Of a stretch of DNA of 6,878 bases, positions 1-6,849 are shown in pieces. Where the stretch lies: the NCBI GenBank assembly GCA_009702725.1, contig WLHM01000065.1:1-6878 (forward strand). Reading direction: 5' to 3'. Every line of letters begins with the position of its first letter. The stretch's first letter is position 1. Under the pieces are notes generated by a model. It saw only the letters and a program-made list of their open reading frames with translations, searched no databases and was not told the DNA's origin. Source of the stretch: Actinomycetota bacterium (GTDB lineage: Bacteria > Actinomycetota > Actinomycetes > S36-B12). The translations under genes and the position numbers were made by a program.

Positions 1-3000
1 GCTCGAGCGCACCCTTGCTCGCATTGACGCGCAATTGCACGAGCGCGGCTCCCCCGACCTCATGACCGGCGGCCCGCAATAGCGATTGATAGACCCCGAG
101 TTGGGCGTGCTCGGGTACTTTGCTGTCTGGTGGTGGGGTCTTCATGTTTTTCAGGTCAACAGCTACTAATCGACCTTGGCTGTCACTTTCAATGCGATCC
201 AGGGATCCGCGTAAATTCACCCGCTCGGTACCACCGGCCGGAGTAGGGACATCGAGGATGGCAGCTTCAGACTCTTCACTTGCAACCAACTTTCGATCGG
301 CACGCAAGTGGTAAACCAAAAAGCGCGTCAAGGCATCGCGGGCCTGCGCGCGTTCGGCGACCGACTGCCAAGTTGATTCAAATCTGAGATCTTTCCAAAC
401 TCGATCAACGAGGGCGTCCATGCTGTCAATATCGGCGGGTACCTCACCTTTTGCTACATAATCAGCAACCGCGTGGACAACACTTCCAAATTTCGTGGCC
501 GCCGGACGCGGGGTTTCGACCCGGGCCTCATGATCGAAAAACCAACGCAGGGCACAGGTATTGATGGATTCAAGCCCGCTACCCGACAAAGAAATTGGTA
601 CCTCGGCAGGTCGAACCGGCTGCGCACCCTCGGTGACATCGCCGACGGCCCACCAAGAGTCAGGATTAGCCGCGGGCACCAGGGGTTCACCGGTTTCGTC
701 GACGGCGCGCGCCAACTCCGCCAACTTCGTGACCGCGGCCGCCTGCACCGAAGGTGAGCTAATTTCGTCCATCGCTACTTGCCGCAGGCGTGCCACTAAG
801 CCATCGAGTGAGGCGGTGAAGCGTGGGCGTCCGGATTTAGATTCGGCTTCGACCCCTAGTGCGGCAATGAAACGGCTCGGCTGCGGCCCGGCATCGGTAC
901 CAGATGCGATGGCGGTTACCACTACGCGCTGGCGCGCCCGCGTGCACGCCACATAAAACAACCGGCGCTCCTCGGCGAGTAATTCAGCCGGCCGCACGCC
1001 ATCACCGACACCAGCACGCGTAAGTCGATCAGGCTCGAGTATTGACCCGCGGGCCCGCAGATCGGGCCACTGGCCATCTTCGGCTCCGACAACCCAAACC
1101 GCCTCCCACTCCAGCCCTTTGGATCGGTGCGCGGTCAAGATGCGCACCGCGTCACTTCGAAGTGACCGATCGGCCACCTGCTCAGCGGGTAGTTGTTGAT
1201 TACGAAGCATGATTAAGAAATTGCGCAGGCCCGCGAACCCTTGGTATCTGGATTGGGTGCGTTCTGCCGTCTCGAAAAGTGCGATGACGGCGTCAAGGTC
1301 GTGATGAGCGCTGCGCGAACCACCAAGTGCGGCATTACGCAATCGTTCGGGCCACCCGTGCACCAACTTGCCACCCACTCGCCCTGACCAGAGCAGCCAA
1401 AGGACATCTTCTGGTGAGGTACCAGTGCTAATTAGTTCGTGTGCTGCGCTAAGTAGTGCGCGCATTCGTTCAACTGACAACCGGAGGGCGTCAGATTCTG
1501 GTAACGAAGTGGGAAGTTCGTGGCGCCCGCGCAAGGTATCGCGGATCAGTTCATCAGAAAACCCAGGTGGAACTTCAGGGTCGGCTAATCGCGCCGCCGA
1601 ACGCAGTGCCCGCCCGAGCTGGCGAAACTGTGATGCATCAAGGCCACCTAGCGGACCGGTAAGTAGGTCAGCCGCTTGTTCGCTAGTGATCTGAGTCGGA
1701 TCGACCGCCATTTCAGCAGCCTGCAAGAGCACTGCTACCGCGGGCTCAGCGCGTAACGGGATTTCGTCGGCGGCGATTGTTGTCGGCACCCCAGCTTGCA
1801 TTAACGCCCGCTGCACCAAAGGAATCTGCCGAGCTGATCGAACGAGCACCGCGAGATCTGCCCAAGCCAGACCATCATCTAAATGGGCGCGCCGTATCTG
1901 TTCGGCAATATGAGCGGCCCGCGATGATTCACTATCAAAGAGTTGGACTTCGACAATATCGGTGGCCCCCGCCGCCGGTGCAGCACCAACACAAACCGGA
2001 TGCCGATGCGCATACACCTGCTCCTTGGTGAAAGATCCGATCGGTCGGGCGCCCAAGATCGAGGTTGCTGCCGCTCGGATATTTGGCCCGAACCTGCGGG
2101 TGCGCTGCAAGATGACCGTGGGCGCCGGCTCATCGGCACTGGTCCGAAATTGCTGCGGGAAATTCAAAATGCCCGCAACATCGGCGCCGCGAAAACCATA
2201 GATGGCCTGGTCAGGATCACCAACGACAACCAAGCTGGTGCGCGGGCCAACCAGCGCATTGAGTAATTCGACCTGCAGTTGATCGGTGTCTTGATATTCG
2301 TCGACATAGATCGCGCGATAGGTGCGGTGTAATTGGGCGGCGACATCCGGGGTGCGAGCCGCAATCACCGCGCGATGTAGGAGTTCGACGTAGTCACAAA
2401 CATTCTCGAGCACCATTACCGCGTTTTCTTGCTCGGCGAGTGCGCCAATGGCGGCCCAAGCTGGGCGCCCAGACTTGGCTCCGATGCGCTCGAGTTGGGC
2501 TGGGTCAAGGCCGAGTTCACGTGCCCGGGCCAGCACCGACCGGATTTCATTTGCCAGGCCTAAAGTGGTTACGGCCCCGGCTAACTCTTCGGGCCAATTG
2601 ATTGTGCCATCTTCGAGGGCTCCGATTAGGAGATCGCGAATCCGGACATCTTCTTCAGCCCCGGATAGCAACCGCGGTGGATCGCGGAGTTCACCAACCT
2701 GTGCGGTCTGTTGCATCAGCCCATAGGCGAATGAATGAAAAGTTGCGACCACCGGGATCACCCCACCCCCGAGCCGTTGCACGACTCGATCGCGTAGCTC
2801 ATCAGCGGCCCGGCGCCCAAAAGTTAGTGCGAGGACGGCGCCCGGGGCTAATGGGTCGATTGGGTCGTTGATGCGGGCGGTGATCGCCTCGACGATGGTG
2901 GTGGTTTTACCGGTGCCCGGGCCCGCGAGCACCAGGAGGGGACCGGTGCGGTGATCGACCACCTGCAACTGCTCTGGGTCAAGGACAGCGGGGGTAGCCG

Positions 3001-3052
3001 GGGGCAGCGGGGCAGTGTCTAGGACCCATGACCGGGACACCGATTGCCTCAT
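1..3052 (-). CDS. adnA: AdnA-like UvrD-family DNA helicase-nuclease (3' end beyond window)
   Basis: This frame stays open for 1017 codons from ATG 3052 to the left edge. In Actinobacteria, AdnA pairs with AdnB as an ATP-driven helicase-nuclease that resects DNA double-strand breaks. Visible superfamily 1 motifs, in order, are Walker A GPGTGKT (residues 44-50, K49), Walker B VDEYQDTD (250-257), motif III GDPDQAIYGFRGAD (278-291), motif IV AVLVRS (about 401-406), motif V LTAHRSKGLEW (639-649) and motif VI LFYVACTRAR (698-707). A RecB/Cas4-like nuclease domain follows, with H860, D952 (LDRIE), D966 and K968 (VDLKN) and QLGVYQ (984-989), so the nuclease looks active. C833 in the TCALRWF motif resembles the first iron-sulfur ligand of related nucleases; any C-terminal cysteines lie outside. 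The AdnA rather than AdnB assignment rests on the Walker A region and its likely first position in the operon, and is an inference. AdnA proteins run to somewhat over 1000 residues, so little is missing. No earlier start codon exists nearby in frame. Confidence 0.88.
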   Translation of the reverse strand, partial: MRQSVSRSWVLDTAPLPPATPAVLDPEQLQVVDHRTGPLLVLAGPGTGKTTTIVEAITARINDPIDPLAPGAVLALTFGRRAADELRDRVVQRLGGGVIPVVATFHSFAYGLMQQTAQVGELRDPPRLLSGAEEDVRIRDLLIGALEDGTINWPEELAGAVTTLGLANEIRSVLARARELGLDPAQLERIGAKSGRPAWAAIGALAEQENAVMVLENVCDYVELLHRAVIAARTPDVAAQLHRTYRAIYVDEYQDTDQLQVELLNALVGPRTSLVVVGDPDQAIYGFRGADVAGILNFPQQFRTSADEPAPTVILQRTRRFGPNIRAAATSILGARPIGSFTKEQVYAHRHPVCVGAAPAAGATDIVEVQLFDSESSRAAHIAEQIRRAHLDDGLAWADLAVLVRSARQIPLVQRALMQAGVPTTIAADEIPLRAEPAVAVLLQAAEMAVDPTQITSEQAADLLTGPLGGLDASQFRQLGRALRSAARLADPEVPPGFSDELIRDTLRGRHELPTSLPESDALRLSVERMRALLSAAHELISTGTSPEDVLWLLWSGRVGGKLVHGWPERLRNAALGGSRSAHHDLDAVIALFETAERTQSRYQGFAGLRNFLIMLRNQQLPAEQVADRSLRSDAVRILTAHRSKGLEWEAVWVVGAEDGQWPDLRARGSILEPDRLTRAGVGDGVRPAELLAEERRLFYVACTRARQRVVVTAIASGTDAGPQPSRFIAALGVEAESKSGRPRFTASLDGLVARLRQVAMDEISSPSVQAAAVTKLAELARAVDETGEPLVPAANPDSWWAVGDVTEGAQPVRPAEVPISLSGSGLESINTCALRWFFDHEARVETPRPAATKFGSVVHAVADYVAKGEVPADIDSMDALVDRVWKDLRFESTWQSVAERAQARDALTRFLVYHLRADRKLVASEESEAAILDVPTPAGGTERVNLRGSLDRIESDSQGRLVAVDLKNMKTPPPDSKVPEHAQLGVYQSLLRAAGHEVGGAALVQLRVNASKGALE

Positions 3053-3102
3053 AGGACCATGCCTACCACCTTCGTCTGACGATCCTCTGAGACTATCTAC
3101 CA
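3053..3102. promoter_or_regulatory. Divergent promoter region between adnA-like gene and membrane-protein gene
   Basis: Only 50 bp separate the two divergent start codons, so both promoters must lie in or overlap this gap or the ends of the genes. On the plus strand GACTAT (3091-3096) ends 6 bases before GTG 3103, the spacing expected for the -10 element of a leaderless transcript starting at that GTG; no clear -35 is visible. On the minus strand AAGGTGG (3072 to 3066) resembles a ribosome-binding site but sits about 13 bases from ATG 3052, longer than usual. Both readings are inference from short motifs. Confidence 0.35.
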
Positions 3103-5508
3103 GTGACCGCGACACCCGATGGCCAGCCTCTGGCCACCAGCGGTGTCGAAATCGAAGAGGATCCCTTCACCAGGCGGGTGCGCCGGCCCCTTGACCTCGC
3201 CCGTTTCGTCCTAGCCATTGCGATTACCAGCGCGATTATCGGAGTTGGCTGGTTCGCCACTAGCACGACCGCCGGCCTCGAGGACGATGTCACCAGCGGG
3301 GTCCAGTCACTACCCGCGGCGGTGATCTTGGCCCTGAATGTCATCGGTGGCATCGGAACCTTGGGTTTGCCTATCGCCGCGGGCGTCGCTTTGATGGTTC
3401 GACGCCGGGCACGCCAACTCTTTGATGCGGTGATCGCGTTACTCGCTGCTGTGGTCGTTTTGACGATTGCTTCAACCGCCGTTTCCGAAAGTGGAGTACC
3501 TCGCTTACTTGTCGCCCTAGCCGGATCAACCAGCCCCGAAAGTGCCTCGACCGCTCCGATACTCGCGGGCTTGATCGCCTTTATTACGGTGGCTCGGTTA
3601 CTTGCAATGCGGCCGTGGAATGTGCTGAGTTTCATCGTCATCGGTTCGGTCATCGTTGTCACGGTTTTAAGCTCGGGTATCGCCCTGGCCGGGGTTGGTG
3701 TGAGCATCGCACTGGGCTGGGCCATCGGTCTACTTACCCGGTACGCGCTCGGCACACCCACCACCCGCCCAACCGGTCAGGAAGTCGCCGACTCCCTCGC
3801 CCGTGGTGGATACCCCCTTATTTCACTCGCCGCCGAGACAACTACTTCCCGAGGCCGCAGGTACCGAGCCGTTACTCGCTCGGGTGCCGAGTTAAGGATC
3901 AATGTGCTCGACCGCGACCTTGAAGGCGCCGGTTTGGTCTCGGCATTTTGGACGGCACTTCGCCTACGTGATGAACCGGGCACCGGGGCCTTTAACATGC
4001 GCCGCACCCTTGACCATGCCGCACTTATCGCATTCGCCGCGCAGGCGGCCGGGGTTCCAACTCCGCGATTGCTGCTGACAACTGAAGTAGGCCCCGACTC
4101 AAGTCTGCTCGCCTACGAATATATAGATGGTGAACTTTTCACGGATATAAACGAGTCAAGCCCCGGGGGTCCCCTTAGTGATGCCGATCTGCAAGGGGCT
4201 TGGCGTGCCGTGCGCACTTTGCATGAGCACCAGAGCAGCCACCGCGCACTTTCGGCAGATCACCTCCTGCGCGCAACGGACGGCAGTATCTGGATCGTCG
4301 GCCACGGAGGCGGCTCTATCGCCGCAAGTGATGTGGCCCAACGAATAGATCTCGCCGAGTTGCTCTGCACGTTGTCGCTGCTTACCAACGTCGATCGGGC
4401 GGTCGAGGCCGGGCGGCTAATACTCGGTGTCGATGGATTAACCCGGGCCCTGCCCGCCCTGCAGCCGGTTGCCCTATCGGGCATGACCCGCAAAGCCGTG
4501 CGTAAGAACCGGCAGATCCTCGTTAGTTTGCGAGATATGTTGCTCGGCCTGCGCCAAGGTGGCGAAATCGAGCAGATCAAGTTGGAGCGGGTGCGCCCGC
4601 GCACTTTGCTAATGATCATCGTCGGCTCTATCGCCGGCTACATCCTGCTTTCGCAACTCGCCCAAGTTGACCTTGCTCATCTATTTAGTACCGCAAACTG
4701 GGGCTGGGTCGCCCTTTCGTTGGTCTTGAGCTTTGTGACGTTCATCGCCGCCGTTTGGTCACTAACTGGGTTCGTGCCCGAACGCATACCTATCCATCGA
4801 ACTTTGCTTGCGCAGCTAGCCGGCGCATTCGCTACTTTGGTTTCTCCCCCAACGCTGGGCTCGGTCGCAATTAATATGCGCTTCTTGCAAAAAGCCGGGC
4901 TGCATCCAGCTCTTGCCGCAGCCAGTGTTGGCGTTTCTCAGGTGATGGCGTTCGTTTCACATATCTTGTTGCTATTCATTTTTGGTATCGCCGCCGGAAC
5001 ACAATCGGATCTAACTTTCAACCCACCAAGGATTGTCGTAATTGCCGTGATTGCGGTCGCGGCTGTCGCCATCGCATTACTTGCAGTGCCGGCCGTGCGA
5101 AAACTCATCACCACCCGCGTCGGGCCAATCCTTAAAGAGGTGGGCCCGCGTTTGGTCACCGTGGCCCAGCGCCCGGGCAAGCTCATCGAAGGCGTGGGTG
5201 GCATCTTGCTACTGAATCTCGCGTTCATCGGTGTGCTGTATGCGAGCGTCAGTGCTTTTGGCGGCCAATTGAGCATTGCACTTGTTGCCGTCGTCTACCT
5301 CGCCGGTGCCACCATCGGCCAAGCCGCCCCAACGCCCGGTGGACTAGGAGCCGTCGAAGCTGCACTAGCCGCCGGACTCACTGCAGCAGGGCTGGACGGG
5401 GTAATCGCGGTCTCAGCAGTGCTCTTGTTCCGCCTGGTCACTTTCTGGCTCCCAACCGTTCCCGGGTACTTCGCCTTCAATTGGCTCACCAAAAAGGGTG
5501 CCCTGTAG
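3103..5508 (+). CDS. Multi-domain membrane protein: 6-TM region, kinase-like (pseudokinase) domain, LPG-synthase-TM flippase-like domain
   Basis: The 801-residue protein has three parts. Residues 1-30 are polar and charged, then about six hydrophobic segments follow (roughly 34-54, 71-98, 106-126, 151-167, 174-192, 194-213). Residues about 230-480 are soluble and resemble the kinase-like fold of actinobacterial proteins of this type, but the lysine, helix-C glutamate, HRD and DFG positions read N267, A306, H380-R-A and G400-H-G, so phosphotransfer is unlikely. Residues about 500-795 match the LPG_synthase_TM/UPF0104 family (the flippase half of MprF), with hallmarks SPPTLGS (581-587), INMRFLQKAGL (590-600) and PTPGGLGAVEAAL (743-755). 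MprF's C-terminal aminoacyl-transfer domain is absent, so it is not a complete lysyl-phosphatidylglycerol synthase. A role in moving or sensing a lipid-linked substrate is inferred. GTG 3103 is the first possible start after an in-frame stop at 3088 and has no ribosome-binding site, which suits a leaderless message. The next gene follows within 25 bp. Confidence 0.85.
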   Translation: MTATPDGQPLATSGVEIEEDPFTRRVRRPLDLARFVLAIAITSAIIGVGWFATSTTAGLEDDVTSGVQSLPAAVILALNVIGGIGTLGLPIAAGVALMVRRRARQLFDAVIALLAAVVVLTIASTAVSESGVPRLLVALAGSTSPESASTAPILAGLIAFITVARLLAMRPWNVLSFIVIGSVIVVTVLSSGIALAGVGVSIALGWAIGLLTRYALGTPTTRPTGQEVADSLARGGYPLISLAAETTTSRGRRYRAVTRSGAELRINVLDRDLEGAGLVSAFWTALRLRDEPGTGAFNMRRTLDHAALIAFAAQAAGVPTPRLLLTTEVGPDSSLLAYEYIDGELFTDINESSPGGPLSDADLQGAWRAVRTLHEHQSSHRALSADHLLRATDGSIWIVGHGGGSIAASDVAQRIDLAELLCTLSLLTNVDRAVEAGRLILGVDGLTRALPALQPVALSGMTRKAVRKNRQILVSLRDMLLGLRQGGEIEQIKLERVRPRTLLMIIVGSIAGYILLSQLAQVDLAHLFSTANWGWVALSLVLSFVTFIAAVWSLTGFVPERIPIHRTLLAQLAGAFATLVSPPTLGSVAINMRFLQKAGLHPALAAASVGVSQVMAFVSHILLLFIFGIAAGTQSDLTFNPPRIVVIAVIAVAAVAIALLAVPAVRKLITTRVGPILKEVGPRLVTVAQRPGKLIEGVGGILLLNLAFIGVLYASVSAFGGQLSIALVAVVYLAGATIGQAAPTPGGLGAVEAALAAGLTAAGLDGVIAVSAVLLFRLVTFWLPTVPGYFAFNWLTKKGAL

Positions 5509-5530
5509 CTAAATGGTGCAAGATGGTCCC

Positions 5531-5743
5531 ATGAGCGAATCTGAAGTAACGATTAATGTCCTTGCTGACGGCCCCCTTGAGGTCTCCGGCCCCTCCACCA
5601 TCAAGGGTTCCGATGGCAGCACCTTGAAGGCCGGTGACAAGGCTTATCTATGCCGCTGCGGTCATTCGGCCAATAAGCCATTCTGCGATGGCAGCCATAA
5701 GCGCGAAGGTTTCAGTGATCCCGGGCTCGGCAAGAAGGACTAA
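5531..5743 (+). CDS. CDGSH-type iron-sulfur protein (small, soluble)
   Basis: From ATG 5531 this encodes 70 residues. The C-terminal half carries the complete CDGSH signature CRCGHSANKPFCDGSH, with ligands C41, C43, C52 and H56. In the mitoNEET family three cysteines and one histidine hold a redox-active, often acid-labile 2Fe-2S cluster. The N-terminal VTINVLADGPLEVSG is the usual beta-strand lead-in of short bacterial members. No membrane anchor is present, so it should be cytoplasmic. An in-frame ATG at 5513 would add six residues, but family members normally begin just before the VTI strand, so 5531 is preferred; neither start has a strong ribosome-binding site. It lies 22 bp after the membrane-protein stop, and its own stop directly abuts the TTG start of the next gene, so the three genes are probably co-transcribed. 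The electron partner is unknown. The family call is secure. Confidence 0.9.
   Translation: MSESEVTINVLADGPLEVSGPSTIKGSDGSTLKAGDKAYLCRCGHSANKPFCDGSHKREGFSDPGLGKKD
5733..5739 (+). promoter_or_regulatory. Ribosome-binding site inside the end of the CDGSH gene
   Basis: AGAAGGA lies 4 bases upstream of TTG 5744 and is the best Shine-Dalgarno match in the plus-strand cluster. It supports TTG 5744 as the start of the MGMT-like gene, since no ATG is available near the conserved N-terminus. It is embedded in the last codons of the CDGSH gene, which suggests translational coupling. Confidence 0.55.
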
Positions 5744-6154
5744 TTGAAAACCCGAACCTCATGGGCTGAAAAAGTCCAAAAAGATGCAACGCCGGTGGTC
5801 AAACCACTTGATCGAAGGTTTGCTGGCCATGATGTCGGCGAGCTGATGCTTATCTCATCAGCCAAAGATGTCAACACCAAAATCCGACGCATAAAAAGTG
5901 GGACCGCGATCACTATCCCAGAGTTTCGGGAGCGCCTAGCCAAGAGCGCTAATGCCGATTTCACCCGCCCACTTAGTACCGGCATCTTCTTGCGCGTAGT
6001 TGCCGAGGCCGCGCTCGAAGCGCTGGCAACCGGTAAGGCAATTGACGAAGTCACGCCATTTTGGCGCGTGATTGAGCCCACCAGCACCCTTGCGCAGAAG
6101 CTGTCGTGCGGGCCAACCTTCATTAGTCAAAGGCGGCGGATCGAACAGACATGA
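5744..6154 (+). CDS. MGMT/ATL-like protein lacking the alkyl-acceptor cysteine
   Basis: The 136-residue soluble protein resembles a group often labelled 'MGMT family protein'. Its middle follows the DNA-binding half of O6-alkylguanine-DNA alkyltransferases: IRRIKSGTAITIPEFRERLA (residues about 47-66) aligns with the I-P-x-G-x-V-x-T-Y-G-x-L-A pattern, RPLSTGIFLRVVAEAALE (about 75-92) replaces the recognition-helix region, and TPFWRVI (about 105-111) falls where alkyltransferases have IPCHRVI. The acceptor cysteine is F and the following histidine is W, so direct alkyl transfer by that residue is not expected. ATL proteins similarly replace the cysteine, with W or A, and flag lesions for excision repair; a comparable non-enzymatic DNA-binding role is possible but inferred. 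The later SCGPTF region contains the only cysteine. The TTG start directly follows the CDGSH stop and has a good ribosome-binding site. It ends 35 bp before the convergent toxin gene. Coding is secure; the family is fairly secure; function is unknown. Confidence 0.75.
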   Translation: MKTRTSWAEKVQKDATPVVKPLDRRFAGHDVGELMLISSAKDVNTKIRRIKSGTAITIPEFRERLAKSANADFTRPLSTGIFLRVVAEAALEALATGKAIDEVTPFWRVIEPTSTLAQKLSCGPTFISQRRRIEQT

Positions 6155-6189
6155 GTCCGCATACGCAAGTGTTTATTGGTCCAAGAGGC

Positions 6190-6564
6190 CTACGCCGCCA
6201 AAAGCGATACTTCGTACCTTCTGATTTCACGATCGCGAGTTATCAGGGTTAAATCTTCAACCTGGGCCTGCGCTATCAGTAATCGGTCGAAGGGATCTCG
6301 GTGATGCGGGGCAAGCCCACCAGCCTGCACTGCGTGACTCCATCGAATAGGCAAGATTTCAAATCCTGACTCGGCGATACCCTCGGATAGTTCGCCGTTG
6401 ATGCGCAGGTTGCCTTTTGCGACCTTTATCGATACTTCCCAGGCAGTGACAGCAGAAACGTAAACTTCATTCTTCGAGTCGCTAATCGCATGAGTCGCAA
6501 TTTGATCAAAGGGGGTTTCCGATAGCCACCAGAGCAAGACATGCGTGTCCAAGAGCAATTTCAT
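6190..6564 (-). CDS. vapC: PIN-domain ribonuclease toxin, VapC family
   Basis: This 124-residue protein is a complete PIN domain of the usual VapC length. VapC toxins are metal-dependent RNases that cut tRNA, rRNA or mRNA when released from their antitoxin. The acidic active-site set is visible: D6 in LLLDTHVLLWW, E43 in SAVTAWEVSIK, D93 in HHRDPFDRLLIAQA (D90 is also conserved here) and D111 in LITRDREIRRY. None is missing, so the toxin appears intact. The HHRDPFDR signature places it with the common PIN subgroup found next to Phd/YefM-type antitoxins. Its ATG overlaps the antitoxin stop by 4 bases (ATGA) and no good ribosome-binding site precedes it, so its translation is probably coupled to that of the antitoxin. 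The RNA target cannot be read from the sequence. It converges with the MGMT-like gene across 35 bp. Confidence 0.93.
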   Translation of the reverse strand: MKLLLDTHVLLWWLSETPFDQIATHAISDSKNEVYVSAVTAWEVSIKVAKGNLRINGELSEGIAESGFEILPIRWSHAVQAGGLAPHHRDPFDRLLIAQAQVEDLTLITRDREIRRYEVSLLAA

Positions 6565-6815
6565 AACAGCGCTTGATCCGAGGCCGCATCGAAGTCCTGA
6601 ATGAATTGCTCATCTGTTTCGTCAAAGTTCGGTGACATCCAGATGAGGCCTTTCATCGCACCGGGCGAACGGTCTCTAGTTCGGTGCTCGTACTGGGTTA
6701 AGCGAGCTATAGGCCGGCCGGCACGGGCGATCACTACCTCATCGCCGGCCTCCACTGCTGCGAGTAGCCCGGACAACTGGGCCTTGGCTGCATAGATGTT
6801 GACAGTTTGGGTCAT
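6561..6815 (-). CDS. vapB: Phd/YefM-type antitoxin of the VapBC pair
   Basis: This 84-residue protein starts at ATG 6815. Residues 1-40 match the Phd/YefM DNA-binding and dimerisation fold: VNIYAAKAQLSGLLAAVEAG (5-24) followed by the strand EVVIARAGRPIARL (26-39). The remainder is an acidic tail with SPGAMKG (50-56), then NFDETDEQF, the usual layout in which the C-terminus wraps the PIN toxin and masks its active site. Antitoxins of this type also bind their own promoter together with the toxin and repress it; the palindrome just upstream fits that role. It is the first gene of the operon and reads into the toxin by a 4-base overlap. The symbol vapB is used for the partner role, although the fold is Phd/YefM rather than AbrB-like. 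Length and domain content look complete. Confidence 0.92.
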   Translation of the reverse strand: MTQTVNIYAAKAQLSGLLAAVEAGDEVVIARAGRPIARLTQYEHRTRDRSPGAMKGLIWMSPNFDETDEQFIQDFDAASDQALL

Positions 6816-6820
6816 ACCTC

Positions 6821-6849
6821 ATGATGCCTGACTAACTTAGTCAAGTCAA
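6821..6849 (-). promoter_or_regulatory. Candidate promoter of the vapBC operon
   Basis: Reading on the minus strand, TTGACT (6849 to 6844) is a strong -35 match, followed after 17 bases by CATCAT (6826 to 6821), which matches four of six -10 positions. The -10 ends 5 bases before ATG 6815, so transcription would begin at or very close to the start codon and the message would be leaderless or nearly so. A second TTGACT (6844 to 6839) overlaps the first by one base and could serve as an alternative -35, but its -10 partner is poorer. Confidence 0.5.
6829..6843. promoter_or_regulatory. Perfect 15-bp palindrome, probable VapBC operator
   Basis: TGACTAACTTAGTCA is a perfect inverted repeat with 7-base arms around one central base. 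It occupies the spacer between the candidate -35 and -10 of vapBC and begins 14 bp upstream of the antitoxin start codon. Type II toxin-antitoxin complexes commonly repress themselves through such a site, so an operator bound by the antitoxin dimer is the natural reading. A further half-site, TTAGTC, occurs at 6863-6868. Confidence 0.6.

Noticed and set aside
561..956. A 131-codon plus-strand open frame, and similar ones at 1368-1694 and 1943-2266
   Set aside because: All lie antisense to the helicase-nuclease, whose motifs run continuously through these positions. Their translations look low in complexity and match no family I recognise.
1..3052. Possible frameshift or pseudogene in the helicase gene
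   Set aside because: A codon-by-codon reading from 3052 to the left edge showed no stop and all motifs in the expected order, so the gene is intact within the window.
3093..3764. A 223-codon open frame on the minus strand opposite the membrane-protein gene
   Set aside because: It is rich in A, T, S and R, with no recognisable domain, and lies entirely opposite a well-supported membrane protein. It is a shadow frame of a GC-rich gene.
5740..6123. A 127-codon minus-strand open frame opposite the MGMT-like gene
   Set aside because: The plus-strand frame has the family signatures, a fitting ribosome-binding site and tight operon spacing. The antisense frame has none of these.
6155..6189. Possible terminator between the converging MGMT-like and vapC genes
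   Set aside because: Only a 3-bp stem (GGC/GCC) near the right end is visible and there is no T-run on either strand, so no intrinsic terminator can be supported.
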